Source: a virus
DNA length: 64,000 nt
Virus record (IMG/VR): IMGVR_UViG_3300002140_000265
Coordinates: 1 to 64,000 of that record
Reading direction: 5' to 3' (one strand)
Shown here: positions 8,035 through 15,527 of the stretch, one piece after another
Layout of the letters: each line of letters begins with the position of its first letter
Position numbering within the stretch: the first letter of the stretch is position 1
Made by a program: the position numbers and the translations under genes
Notes under the pieces: model-generated
Told to the model about the DNA's origin: nothing
The model's database searches: none
The model's input: only the letters and a program-made list of their open reading frames with translations

Positions 8035-8280
8035 TTAGGCAGTAAAACCGGCCTGGAAAGCAGCGGCGACCATAGCCTTTGAAGGACGGCCGACACGGTA
8101 CTTGGTAGTTTTGGCACCAGTATACAGTGTTGCTTCATTAGAGTAAATACAAACACCTTTACGGCGCAACTCGCTTACAGCGGCAGTCGGGCTAGCCAAT
8201 TTAAACATTGACTTGATTTGCTTAGCGGTTACAGCTGCACCAGTTTGCAGGTAAGATTCGAGTTTAGCGATTTTAGACAT
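8035..8280 (-). CDS. Small winged-helix/HTH DNA-binding protein
   Basis: An 81-residue protein starting at the ATG at 8280 behind a GGAG site. Residues about 15-45 (AKQIKSMFKLASPTAAVSELRRKG) read as a helix-turn-helix followed by a wing-like beta segment (VCIYSN ... TKYRVG). Such small basic HTH proteins are common in aquatic phages and are presumed transcriptional or replication regulators. It is first in the operon after the promoter at 8357-8385. Confidence 0.65.
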   Translation of the reverse strand: MSKIAKLESYLQTGAAVTAKQIKSMFKLASPTAAVSELRRKGVCIYSNEATLYTGAKTTKYRVGRPSKAMVAAAFQAGFTA

Positions 8281-8356
8281 AATATCTCCATTATACAATT
8301 GCCCCGTTTCAAATACAAGAAAGGGTGGGACGAATCCTTTCTTGCGTGTAACTACT

Positions 8357-8385
8357 ATTATACTATGTTTCTTTTGGTTTGTACA
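8357..8385 (-). promoter_or_regulatory. Early/middle promoter, TGTACA-17-TATAAT
   Basis: Minus strand: TGTACA (8380-8385), 17-bp spacer, TATAAT (8357-8362). It lies at the 3' end of the preceding 75-residue gene and upstream of the HTH, DUF3310-like and endolysin genes. It shares the genome-wide motif found at other sites here. Confidence 0.7.
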
Positions 8386-8590
8386 CACTTCTTTTACGTG
8401 GAGTGTCACCAATGTGATCGACAGATACTCCAGTGGCATTCGCGCGCTGGTACCCTAAATTAGCAATTGTGTACTTACCACCGACAATACCAAGGAACGT
8501 ACGTTCTTTGGGTTCAACATATCGATATTTAGTAATAGGATAACCTTCTGGGGATATCTCAACTGATTCTATATATTTTTCTAAGCTCAT
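8363..8590 (-). CDS. Hypothetical protein
   Basis: A 75-residue protein from the ATG at 8590, preferred over an upstream ATG because it follows a good AGAGGTGA site. Polar and basic, with a YPITKYRYVEPKERTFLG segment; no family recognised. It starts 4 nt after the 2OG-type oxygenase gene ends and is probably co-transcribed with it. Confidence 0.55.
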   Translation of the reverse strand: MSLEKYIESVEISPEGYPITKYRYVEPKERTFLGIVGGKYTIANLGYQRANATGVSVDHIGDTPRKRSVYKPKET

Positions 8591-8594
8591 GGTA

Positions 8595-9335
8595 TCACCT
8601 CTGTTGCGACCATTTAATTGCATGATCTGGATATTTTTCAGCTGAACTTAATATCAGCTTTTTTGTTTCTTCTGTAGTAGTTGCCGCGGTTCTTTTTGTA
8701 AGAACTAAGACAGCCAACCTACGAAGATTAGGAACGTTAACATTTACTGCGTGTACAGCTCTCACATTATTAATATAAAAAGCTTGTTGCGGTTTTGTTA
8801 CTTTTGCTGAGTGCATCACATTTTGTATCTTAGGTGAAATGCCATCTACTGGAGGAATGAATCCCCATTCTGACCGTGACTGATATTTTTCTACTGTTGG
8901 TTTTATTAATAAAAAGTCCCCATCAGTTTCATTATTTTCAATATACAGTCTTAAACCAATTTCATCAGGATCTGCATGCCAATACGTTGTTCCTGTATAA
9001 TTTGTTTTTACAGGAAGGAATACTATAGAAGAAATGACTTCTGGTTCCAATGAAAAAATTGAACAAAAGTAAGTTGATAATTGTGAAAACTTAATATCGA
9101 AATCGTCAAGCCACGCATAGTTGTTTCTTGCATAAACTATGTCCCACGGATATACCTTGGAAAAATGCATTCCAGTATCTTGAATACGCGCTTCTTTCGA
9201 ACCATCTCGCCTATTTACAACGTGCTGATTAGGTGCATTTTTAGCGCACCATTTATCTAGCTCGAGCCTATTATAATCAGGAACAGGAGGAGTATCGATA
9301 GGCGTGTATAAAATATCTAAAATATCACTAGACAT
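8595..9335 (-). CDS. Putative Fe(II)/2-oxoglutarate-dependent oxygenase
   Basis: A 246-residue protein with a plausible double-stranded beta-helix iron site: HAD (about 119-121), a distal H in VRAVHAVN (about 193-199) and a following RRLAVLV strand whose Arg could bind 2-oxoglutarate. It shares an N-terminal motif (L-x-TP-[IL]-D-x-P) and a C-terminal [YM]-x-DHAI motif with the protein at 17134-17766, so the two appear to be distant paralogues. Substrate unknown; related phage proteins resemble aspartyl/prolyl hydroxylases. Preceded by a micro-ORF and an early promoter. Confidence 0.6.
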   Translation of the reverse strand: MSSDILDILYTPIDTPPVPDYNRLELDKWCAKNAPNQHVVNRRDGSKEARIQDTGMHFSKVYPWDIVYARNNYAWLDDFDIKFSQLSTYFCSIFSLEPEVISSIVFLPVKTNYTGTTYWHADPDEIGLRLYIENNETDGDFLLIKPTVEKYQSRSEWGFIPPVDGISPKIQNVMHSAKVTKPQQAFYINNVRAVHAVNVNVPNLRRLAVLVLTKRTAATTTEETKKLILSSAEKYPDHAIKWSQQR

Positions 9336-9344
9336 ATAATCACC

Positions 9345-9434
9345 TTAACTAATAAAGAAAAGCATAGCCAGTGGCGAAGTAATAATTAAAGCACATACAG
9401 CTGCTGCATAGACGTCTTTGAGTACTGATTTCAT
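9345..9434 (-). CDS. 29-residue membrane micro-protein
   Basis: ATG at 9434 behind a GGGAA site; encodes MKSVLKDVYAAAV followed by a hydrophobic segment ending in a TAA at 9345. One predicted transmembrane helix with a short basic N-terminus. It lies directly downstream of a strong early promoter and 9 nt before the oxygenase gene. A second micro-protein of the same design lies at 11586-11678. Real coding status is inferred from promoter, ribosome site and parallel architecture. Confidence 0.5.
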   Translation of the reverse strand: MKSVLKDVYAAAVCALIITSPLAMLFFIS

Positions 9435-9465
9435 TTTAGTATTCCCGTTTGGTTGGCATGGTACC

Positions 9466-9493
9466 ATTATACCATAACCGGTAGAAATGTACA
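9466..9493 (-). promoter_or_regulatory. Early/middle promoter, TGTACA-16-TGGTATAAT
   Basis: Minus strand: TGTACA (9488-9493), 16-bp spacer, TATAAT (9466-9471) with an extended TGG. Located just after the D-amino-acid dehydrogenase stop codon and upstream of the micro-ORF and oxygenase genes. Confidence 0.7.
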
Positions 9494-9515
9494 CAGTATT
9501 TTGTAATACTTTCGT

Positions 9516-10700
9516 CTAAAAATGCGCATTTAACACCGCATTTGTTAATTTTTTAGCAGTTGCCGGGCTTAGTGTCCAACCCAAGTGTCCGTGTCCAGTA
9601 TGGTAAAATACTCTGCTATCAACCTTACTTTGTTTGACAATAGGCATCATGTCTGGTGCCATAGGACGCAAACATGCCCATTGTGTGTAGTCACTGGTAT
9701 TTATATTGGGAAAGTTAGTGTGTACCCAATTCAACAAGGGTTCAATGCGATCACGTCTGATATCGTAGTCTTCTCCGGCAAGTTCGGCTGTACCTGCAAC
9801 ACGGAATCGGTTTCCTAGTGTGCTGGTAACAATCTTTGCCTCGTCATCTAATAGACTAACCTTTGGTACATACTTCATATTATCATCACTGACGTTGATA
9901 GTAATACTATATCCCTTAACTGGATAAACATCTAAAGTATCACCAATAGTATTTGCTAATCGCGTACTACCTACGCCGTTAGCAATAACTACAGCATCAT
10001 ATCCTAATAGCTTACCATTTACTTCCATTCCAAACTTAAATTCCACGCCATACTTTGACTCTAACACCTTACATAATTCAGTACAGAACTTGTGTATGTC
10101 ACCAGTCCAGTCTTCACCAGTCCATGCACCACCTACAATGCCACTAATTTGTGTTAGTGCAGGATCCATTGATTTGGTTTGCATTTCGCCTAGCATATCC
10201 CAAGAACACCCATTTGCGTTATACAATTCTTTTACATTGTGTGCGTTTTGTAGATATTCTGGATTCTTATAGAAGTGTAGGATGCCACTGTTTGATTGAT
10301 CGAACTCTAGACTCTCTTCTGCAATGATGTCTTTGTACAATGCTCGGGCTTCTAGTCCCATGCGAATAGTCTCCGCAGTGTTTGCATCTGCACGACCTCG
10401 CATAGTTGTCCACAAAAACTTGCTTATCCACTTGATACGAGCCCATTCAAAACTGGGTTTGATAAGCAAAGGAGCATCCTTGCGAAACATCCACTTAATA
10501 CCCTTAAATACATTACTCCAGGTATTCCACACCTCGCTGTTACTGACACTCACTTGTCCGCCATTGGCAAAACTAGTTCGCATGGCGGGATAGCGCTCTG
10601 CGTCATACACTGTTACCGCATATCCTGCTCGAGCAAGGTAATACGCTGCGCATACACCAGATATCCCTGCACCTACTACCGCAACTGTTTTTTTAGTCAT
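9516..10700 (-). CDS. dadA: D-amino-acid dehydrogenase (DadA-like flavoprotein)
   Basis: A 394-residue FAD-dependent oxidoreductase that fits DadA along its whole length: Rossmann GAGISGVCAAYYLARAG (about 10-26), SFANGGQVS (the family's S-x-A-N-[AG]-G-Q pattern), a KWMFRKDAPL segment, and the C-terminal NTGHG-type motif read here as YHTGHGHLGWT. DadA oxidatively deaminates D-amino acids (D-Ala and others) to 2-oxo acids, feeding electrons to the quinone pool. In a phage it would be a metabolic gene acting on D-Ala from peptidoglycan or on dissolved D-amino acids. It follows a class II aldolase by 5 nt. Length and motifs look intact. Confidence 0.87.
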   Translation of the reverse strand: MTKKTVAVVGAGISGVCAAYYLARAGYAVTVYDAERYPAMRTSFANGGQVSVSNSEVWNTWSNVFKGIKWMFRKDAPLLIKPSFEWARIKWISKFLWTTMRGRADANTAETIRMGLEARALYKDIIAEESLEFDQSNSGILHFYKNPEYLQNAHNVKELYNANGCSWDMLGEMQTKSMDPALTQISGIVGGAWTGEDWTGDIHKFCTELCKVLESKYGVEFKFGMEVNGKLLGYDAVVIANGVGSTRLANTIGDTLDVYPVKGYSITINVSDDNMKYVPKVSLLDDEAKIVTSTLGNRFRVAGTAELAGEDYDIRRDRIEPLLNWVHTNFPNINTSDYTQWACLRPMAPDMMPIVKQSKVDSRVFYHTGHGHLGWTLSPATAKKLTNAVLNAHF

Positions 10701-10705
10701 TATTT

Positions 10706-11329
10706 TTAATATTTTCCGCTTGCAAGCACAATCTTACAAATATGTTCTAAGCGTTCGATATGTTCGTATGCACGCCACGGCGATGTATCAATAGCAACAA
10801 CTCCATGACCTTTAATACCCACAATGTCATAAGCAATATTACCATTTTTGTCTAGTTGCAGATTTTCATGACACTGATCAGCAAGTTCTTGACTGATAGG
10901 AGGTACATCTCCAACATTAGGAGCAACTCGAGTATACCGATTCAGTTCTGGAAAGGCATCACTGATTGTGCTTAGATCAATACCAGCATGCATAGCAGCA
11001 ATACAATATGTGGGATGCACATGGACTACAACACGGACATCTCCAGCATGTTGTCCCATTGCTCTTTGTAAACCAAAGTGTAGAGGAATCTCTCCACTAG
11101 GTGTTAGTTTGGCGCTGATGTCTGTGTACTCTAACTGACGGTATTCAAAACTGTTTACAATCTTAATCTTTTTAAATTGATCTGGCTGTAGTGTCTGTTT
11201 ACGAACACCGCTCGGCGTGATATAAAAATGATCGCGATCATGGTGACGGATACTTACATTACCATCACGGCTGGTGATCCAATTGCGCTTATACGCGTCG
11301 ACCATTACTTCACATATTGTTTCTAGCAT
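10706..11329 (-). CDS. Class II aldolase/adducin-family protein
   Basis: A 207-residue protein with the class II aldolase pattern: SRDGNVSIR (about 20-28), KLTPSGEIPLH, the metal-binding HVHP (about 103-106) and a C-terminal GHGVV with a third His. The family includes L-fuculose-1-phosphate aldolase, ribulose-5-phosphate epimerase and methylthioribulose-1-phosphate dehydratase; the substrate cannot be chosen from sequence alone. Co-transcribed with the DadA-like gene, which suggests a shared catabolic or salvage role, but no known pathway joins them. Confidence 0.75.
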   Translation of the reverse strand: MLETICEVMVDAYKRNWITSRDGNVSIRHHDRDHFYITPSGVRKQTLQPDQFKKIKIVNSFEYRQLEYTDISAKLTPSGEIPLHFGLQRAMGQHAGDVRVVVHVHPTYCIAAMHAGIDLSTISDAFPELNRYTRVAPNVGDVPPISQELADQCHENLQLDKNGNIAYDIVGIKGHGVVAIDTSPWRAYEHIERLEHICKIVLASGKY

Positions 11330-11358
11330 TTAGCTTCCTTGATAATCTATATGGTTTA

Positions 11359-11547
11359 TTAAGTACTTATATGCCATAATCGATCGATTTCATCAGCAGC
11401 TTCTTCCAAAAGATCTGCAATACGATCCGACTTGCCTTCTTCTACACTTTTACGACTAGGAATCTGTCGACGAATTTCTGCTCGTTTTCTCAAACGATAC
11501 ACCAAACTCTGCTCACTTATGGGTAAGTTGCTTTCATCGTTGTTCAT
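11359..11547 (-). CDS. Small charged protein of unknown function
   Basis: 62 residues from the ATG at 11547 (GGGAA site upstream; a longer frame begins at 11568). Highly charged: LRKRAEIRRQIPSRKSVEEGK then DRIADLLEEAADEIDRL, probably two helices. The pattern is familiar from other phages as a conserved small protein but I know no function. It lies between a micro-ORF and the aldolase. Confidence 0.6.
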   Translation of the reverse strand: MNNDESNLPISEQSLVYRLRKRAEIRRQIPSRKSVEEGKSDRIADLLEEAADEIDRLWHIST

Positions 11548-11585
11548 ACTTCTATTCCCACCATCCATCTACTTTAGATTCAAAT

Positions 11586-11678
11586 TTACATAAAGAATGC
11601 AAAATACAGACCGAATGGGAAGAACAGGATGGTTGCGATAACAGCGGCACCGAAGAGGTCGAGAAAGAACTTAGTCAT
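11586..11678 (-). CDS. 30-residue membrane micro-protein
   Basis: ATG at 11678 behind AAAGGAAA; encodes MTKFFLDLFGAAVIATILFF and continues hydrophobic to a TAA at 11586. Almost the whole chain is one membrane helix. First frame after a perfect early promoter. Same layout as the 29-residue protein at 9345-9434, with a shared M-x-[KS]-x(2,3)-L-D plus Ala-rich start. Confidence 0.55.
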   Translation of the reverse strand: MTKFFLDLFGAAVIATILFFPFGLYFAFFM

Positions 11679-11705
11679 TTTGGTTTCCTTTATTTGTATG
11701 AGTTT

Positions 11706-11734
11706 ATTATATCAAGAAACCCTGAGTTTGTACA
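11706..11734 (-). promoter_or_regulatory. Early/middle promoter, TGTACA-17-TGATATAAT
   Basis: Minus strand: TGTACA (11729-11734), 17-bp spacer, TATAAT (11706-11711) with extended TGA. Downstream are the micro-ORF, the 62-residue protein, the class II aldolase and the DadA-like gene. Confidence 0.75.
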
Positions 11735-11776
11735 CTATTTTTGTAATACTTTTTTCTATTTTTTAGTGCCGATGCG

Positions 11777-11784
11777 TATTTATA
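11777..11784 (-). promoter_or_regulatory. Possible late promoter TATAAATA
   Basis: Exact octamer on the minus strand, just after the thyX stop codon and 43 nt upstream of the early promoter. If used, the aldolase-DadA operon would be transcribed both early and late. The leader to the first frame would be about 90 nt. Confidence 0.45.
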
Positions 11785-11787
11785 TAC

Positions 11788-12477
11788 TTAAGTACTACTT
11801 TCTACATATGATGATATCATAGGGAAGGCTTGAGTAATCGCTTGAGCGCACGCCTGAGCGATCTGGATGTGTTCCTTTTGGGTACCATTGCCTGACCGTA
11901 GTTCGATGTAGTGGATCCATGACCTAATGGTACCATTGACCTGTAGCCTGGACATCATGAGACCTTCTGGTAGTACGGCTCTGGCCTGTTCTTTGGCAAT
12001 ACCATTATCAATAGCCCAACTGTATGCTTCACGAGCAGCATCACGGACCTTAATCTGTTGTGCTTCCCACATCCAAGCAAGTCGCCGACCATCATCAGTG
12101 GTCATATCAAGCTCTACACTATTCTGTCTATTTTTCTCGTCCTGAAGGCGTGGTTCGCGAAGTACCATTTCCAAATCTTTAGTTGGATCTGCGTACCTTT
12201 GTGAGAACTCTTGAAAGGAGAACGAGCGGTGTCGTAGTAACTGACGGCCGATGTCTCTGGTTGTTTCAACTTCGATACAGGCTGAGACCATTTCAAATGG
12301 GGACCAGTGTTTGTGCTTGGCCAGATATCCGAGCAGTTTTTCAGCAGTCGCTGTATTAAACTGGTTGGCTGGATTGCTAACTCTGGCGCAGTATGCAATA
12401 AGGTCCTGCGCGTCATATAACCCTTGATCATATAATTGCCTCGTAGGTTTGGAAAAACTTATTAATGTTGCTTTCAT
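11788..12477 (-). CDS. thyX: Flavin-dependent thymidylate synthase
   Basis: A 229-residue ThyX with the signature RHR-x7-S (R82-H83-R84 ... S92) and the N-terminal ARVSNPANQ segment. It makes dTMP from dUMP with methylenetetrahydrofolate and FAD/NADPH. Its presence matters because a ThyA-fold enzyme is also encoded at 20654-21301 and therefore need not supply dTMP. The ATG overlaps the stop of the 52-residue upstream gene (ATGA). Confidence 0.93.
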   Translation of the reverse strand: MKATLISFSKPTRQLYDQGLYDAQDLIAYCARVSNPANQFNTATAEKLLGYLAKHKHWSPFEMVSACIEVETTRDIGRQLLRHRSFSFQEFSQRYADPTKDLEMVLREPRLQDEKNRQNSVELDMTTDDGRRLAWMWEAQQIKVRDAAREAYSWAIDNGIAKEQARAVLPEGLMMSRLQVNGTIRSWIHYIELRSGNGTQKEHIQIAQACAQAITQAFPMISSYVESST

Positions 12478-12632
12478 TTCTTTAGACTTTCTTCATATTC
12501 TTCTATGGATCTTTTAAGTGATGCAATAAACCCAAGTTCAATTAGATTCTTTTTGGCCTTAGCATCAAGCAATACCCGCATCGTTGCAGGACCTTCATCT
12601 GAATCTTCGTTATAATCAATTACATCAATCAT
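12474..12632 (-). CDS. 52-residue protein of unknown function
   Basis: Short acidic frame from ATG at 12632 (MIDVIDYNEDSDEG) with a helical Lys/Glu-rich C-terminal half. Both ends are coupled: the start overlaps the previous stop (TAATG) and the TGA overlaps the thyX start (ATGA). The translational coupling on both sides is good evidence that it is expressed. No family recognised. Confidence 0.6.
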   Translation of the reverse strand: MIDVIDYNEDSDEGPATMRVLLDAKAKKNLIELGFIASLKRSIEEYEESLKK

Positions 12633-12814
12633 TATTCATTCCATTCAAAATTTTCACCCATGACATTATAGTTATAATGTACTAGTAGTTCCATATACGC
12701 ATCTTTAATATCGTTTGGCATCTTATTAAAGTGGTCATTAACTACATTGGCCAATGCTCTGGATAATCTAAGTTCCTTGGCTGTGCCTCTTTCATGTGTT
12801 TCAAAATCACTCAT
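12632..12814 (-). CDS. 60-residue protein of unknown function
   Basis: Charged, helical small protein (KELRLSRALANVVNDHFNKM) between gp41 and the 52-residue gene. Its start overlaps the gp41 stop region, and its stop overlaps the next ATG. No family recognised. Confidence 0.6.
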   Translation of the reverse strand: MSDFETHERGTAKELRLSRALANVVNDHFNKMPNDIKDAYMELLVHYNYNVMGENFEWNE

Positions 12815-14184
12815 AATTTAAATCCTTCAAACTTCTGTCGTTTCACTGCTTGTGACTTATCATACATTGGGGTATCATCGGTCAATGTTTGTTGAGTTTC
12901 CTCTACATCATAAAGGCGCATTTTTGAACGGTCAACACCGATAACGAATCTTTTATGATATGTTGGATCATTGTATCTATTCTTTAATTGCTTGACCATC
13001 ATCTGACCTTGTTGCTCTAACTCTTCTGTTGAGATAAGGGCGAACATAAAATCGGCTGTTGCTGGGAGTCCAAAAGACTCGGAGGTGTCCTCAAGTCCGA
13101 CGTCTGAGTTTCCATATCCGCTTCTTGTTGTCTGAGTTGCAGATACGATTGGTACGTCAAATTCGACAGCAAGGCCACGTATTTCTTCGGCAATGGCCTT
13201 AATGTAGTTATAGGAGTTAATGGCACCGCCCATTCCTTTCATTCGTGATGAGGAGCAAATATTCAAGTAATCAATAAAAATGATCTGAGGTGTGAATTGT
13301 TTCTTAAGTTTGAGTTCATTCAACAAGCCACGGTAATGGCCAGTGTGTGCAGAACCCGTAGGGTATTCCTTAATAATCAACTTGCCTGTAGTCTGTTTAG
13401 ATATGTTTGATACCTTAGTGGTAAACATATCCTTAGACATTTTATCAATCTGGTCAATAGGTACATTCAACAAGTTAGCATCGATACGTTCAGCAATACG
13501 CTCCTCAGACATCTCTAATGTGATATAAAGCACATTTAAGTTCTGAGTCAAGGCTGATGCCGCCATATGACACATGAATAATGATTTACCCACACCAGTT
13601 CCTGCAAGTGCAATGTTTAGTGTTTTATTTGGCAAACCGCCCTTGGTGATTTTATTAAAGTAATCCAAGTCAAATGGTACGCGTTGCTCTTCAGTATGAT
13701 AGAAATCATATCGTCGTTCAACGTTTTCAATATAATCATGACCAACGTTAGTGTCGAAACCAACACCAAGTGCTTTAGTCAGAATATCAGGCAGTGCGTT
13801 CTTGGTAAGTGATTCATGTTTGCCATCAATAATGGAAATGGATTCCATAATCGCATTATACACTGCTCGGTCTTGGCACCACTTTTCAGTAGTATCCAAC
13901 AACCACTGCTCATCAACTTGCTCGTCAGAGAAAATATAGGGCAACACATCCATTGCCATATTATGTTGTTCACTGGTTAACTTATCGGTTTGATCTAACT
14001 CAATTTTAAAACTAGTTGATGTTGGCAATTTATTATATTTGGCAACAAACTTACCAGTCTCTTTAAACAGAGTTCGATAGATACCCTCAAAGTACTCAGG
14101 TTTAATAAATGGTAACACTTTACGCATATATTTCTCATCAGTAAGAATATTGCGTAAAATTGTTTGCTCAAGATTTACTTGCAA
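12811..14184 (-). CDS. 41: Replicative DNA helicase, T4 gp41-like (DnaB family)
   Basis: A 457-residue DnaB-type hexameric helicase that unwinds DNA 5'-3' on the lagging strand. The RecA-like domain has Walker A LAGTGVGKSLF (about 194-204), ITLEMSEERIAERI typical of DnaB motif H1a, Walker B IIFIDYLNI and motif H4 region SATQTTRSGY. An N-terminal helical domain precedes it (about 1-150). Its 5' end overlaps the 110-residue gene behind uvsX. The last ~35 residues are polar and probably disordered, possibly a contact for helicase loader or primase. Confidence 0.92.
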   Translation of the reverse strand: MQVNLEQTILRNILTDEKYMRKVLPFIKPEYFEGIYRTLFKETGKFVAKYNKLPTSTSFKIELDQTDKLTSEQHNMAMDVLPYIFSDEQVDEQWLLDTTEKWCQDRAVYNAIMESISIIDGKHESLTKNALPDILTKALGVGFDTNVGHDYIENVERRYDFYHTEEQRVPFDLDYFNKITKGGLPNKTLNIALAGTGVGKSLFMCHMAASALTQNLNVLYITLEMSEERIAERIDANLLNVPIDQIDKMSKDMFTTKVSNISKQTTGKLIIKEYPTGSAHTGHYRGLLNELKLKKQFTPQIIFIDYLNICSSSRMKGMGGAINSYNYIKAIAEEIRGLAVEFDVPIVSATQTTRSGYGNSDVGLEDTSESFGLPATADFMFALISTEELEQQGQMMVKQLKNRYNDPTYHKRFVIGVDRSKMRLYDVEETQQTLTDDTPMYDKSQAVKRQKFEGFKL

Positions 14185-14500
14185 CCTCAGCCTCTCTTTC
14201 CTTCATCGTTACACTACCATCAGTAAGGCCTAATTCAATAATGGCCTCTAGTATTAAAGCCGCGTGTTCTTGAAGGCCAGTTGTTGTTTCACTTAGATCA
14301 TTATCAGGCGATGATACAATTCTAAAATTAAATGTCATATGATCTTGTATTTCATTAAACGCAATTGCATTATACTGCAACACCGTTTCAACATAATCAC
14401 CGGTCATAAACCTAACACCCCAAGCATCTTCATTGTCTTGCAAGGGCACTAATACATAATCAACATTTTCTTTAAATTCATTCTCCGTCGGCGTCTGCAT
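14168..14500 (-). CDS. Hypothetical protein between uvsX and gp41
   Basis: A 110-residue acidic protein, overlapping uvsX by 23 nt and gp41 by 17 nt. In T4 this position holds gene 40, but I see no convincing similarity. A mixed alpha/beta composition is likely (DYVLVPLQDNEDAWGVRFMTG; then a helix ALILEAIIEL). Expressed with the recombination/replication genes. Confidence 0.6.
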   Translation of the reverse strand: MQTPTENEFKENVDYVLVPLQDNEDAWGVRFMTGDYVETVLQYNAIAFNEIQDHMTFNFRIVSSPDNDLSETTTGLQEHAALILEAIIELGLTDGSVTMKEREAEVASKS

Positions 14501-15515
14501 ATACCTCTCTCCTAATCATGTAAGTCTTAGCTAAATGTGCAGCAAAGTCTGTAGTGTCAAATACTGGTTTCCAGAACTCTTCGTTCAGTGTCTCTTTTTC
14601 TCGGTACTTACCCTCCAGCACTTCTCCACTAGACTTATCAACTTTTTGATACCATCCATTACTAGGCTTAATAACATATCCACCAGCAAGAGCAACGTCC
14701 AACAAACCTGACCAACGCTGGACACCACCTTCCCAAGAAACTGAGATAGGAATTTTTGATTTTTCTCTGACATATCGTGATTTTTCTACGTTAATGATAA
14801 AGTGGTAACCTTGAATTTCAGTGCCGACTTTATCTTGTTGACGGCCAAGAATCCAGATGTTATCGGCCGAATAATAAATGCCTGTGCCGCCAGATACAAT
14901 ATCTTTAGGGAACAGACCGATTTCTTTATATGTGTGGTTAACAGCAATCAGTGGAATATTTTTCATATTCAAGTATGGTGTGCACATACGGAAGAGACCT
15001 TTGAGAGCTTTGGCACGAGACATATCAGCTACTGATTTTTCATTCATAGCATCATCTAACTCTTTCTTTGATGCTAGGTTACCGACAGAGTCAATAACAA
15101 CGCATACCTTATCGCCACGTGTTAATCCTTCGAGTTGACCGATTAAGTCAAATTTAAGCTCTTCTACGTTAGTGATTGGTGTGTGCAACACACGCGATGG
15201 GTCAATATCAAATTGCTCAAAATAAGACTGAGGTGAACCAAACTCTGAATCATAGAATAGCATAACTGCATCTGGATATGCCTTCAGATATGCACTAGCC
15301 ATAATAAGAGCAAATGATGTTTTAAAATGCTTTGATGGACCAGCCAATACAGTCAGGCCTGGTGACAAACCACCATCAACTTTACCAGACAGTGCAACGT
15401 TAATCATCGGTACGTCAGTCGCAACCATATCTTTTTCAGTAAAAAATTTAGACTCCGACAAAATTTCAGTATGATCTAACTTACTGTTCTTTTTTAGTTT
15501 ATCCATAATGGACAT
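14478..15515 (-). CDS. uvsX: UvsX RecA-like recombinase
   Basis: A 345-residue strand-exchange protein. The T4-type Walker A variant GPSKHFKTSFA (about 58-68) and Walker B VCVVIDSVGNLASK (about 137-150) are present, as is the DNA-binding loop region SGGTGIYYS. It forms filaments on ssDNA for recombination-dependent replication with UvsY and gp41. Encoded next to gp41 as in T4; uvsY lies at 38 kb. Confidence 0.93.
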   Translation of the reverse strand: MSIMDKLKKNSKLDHTEILSESKFFTEKDMVATDVPMINVALSGKVDGGLSPGLTVLAGPSKHFKTSFALIMASAYLKAYPDAVMLFYDSEFGSPQSYFEQFDIDPSRVLHTPITNVEELKFDLIGQLEGLTRGDKVCVVIDSVGNLASKKELDDAMNEKSVADMSRAKALKGLFRMCTPYLNMKNIPLIAVNHTYKEIGLFPKDIVSGGTGIYYSADNIWILGRQQDKVGTEIQGYHFIINVEKSRYVREKSKIPISVSWEGGVQRWSGLLDVALAGGYVIKPSNGWYQKVDKSSGEVLEGKYREKETLNEEFWKPVFDTTDFAAHLAKTYMIRREVYADADGE

Positions 15516-15527
15516 AATATAATTTCC

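Noticed and set aside
12114-12431. 105-residue alternative frame within thyX
   Set aside because: Overlaps thyX completely on the same strand without its own signals.
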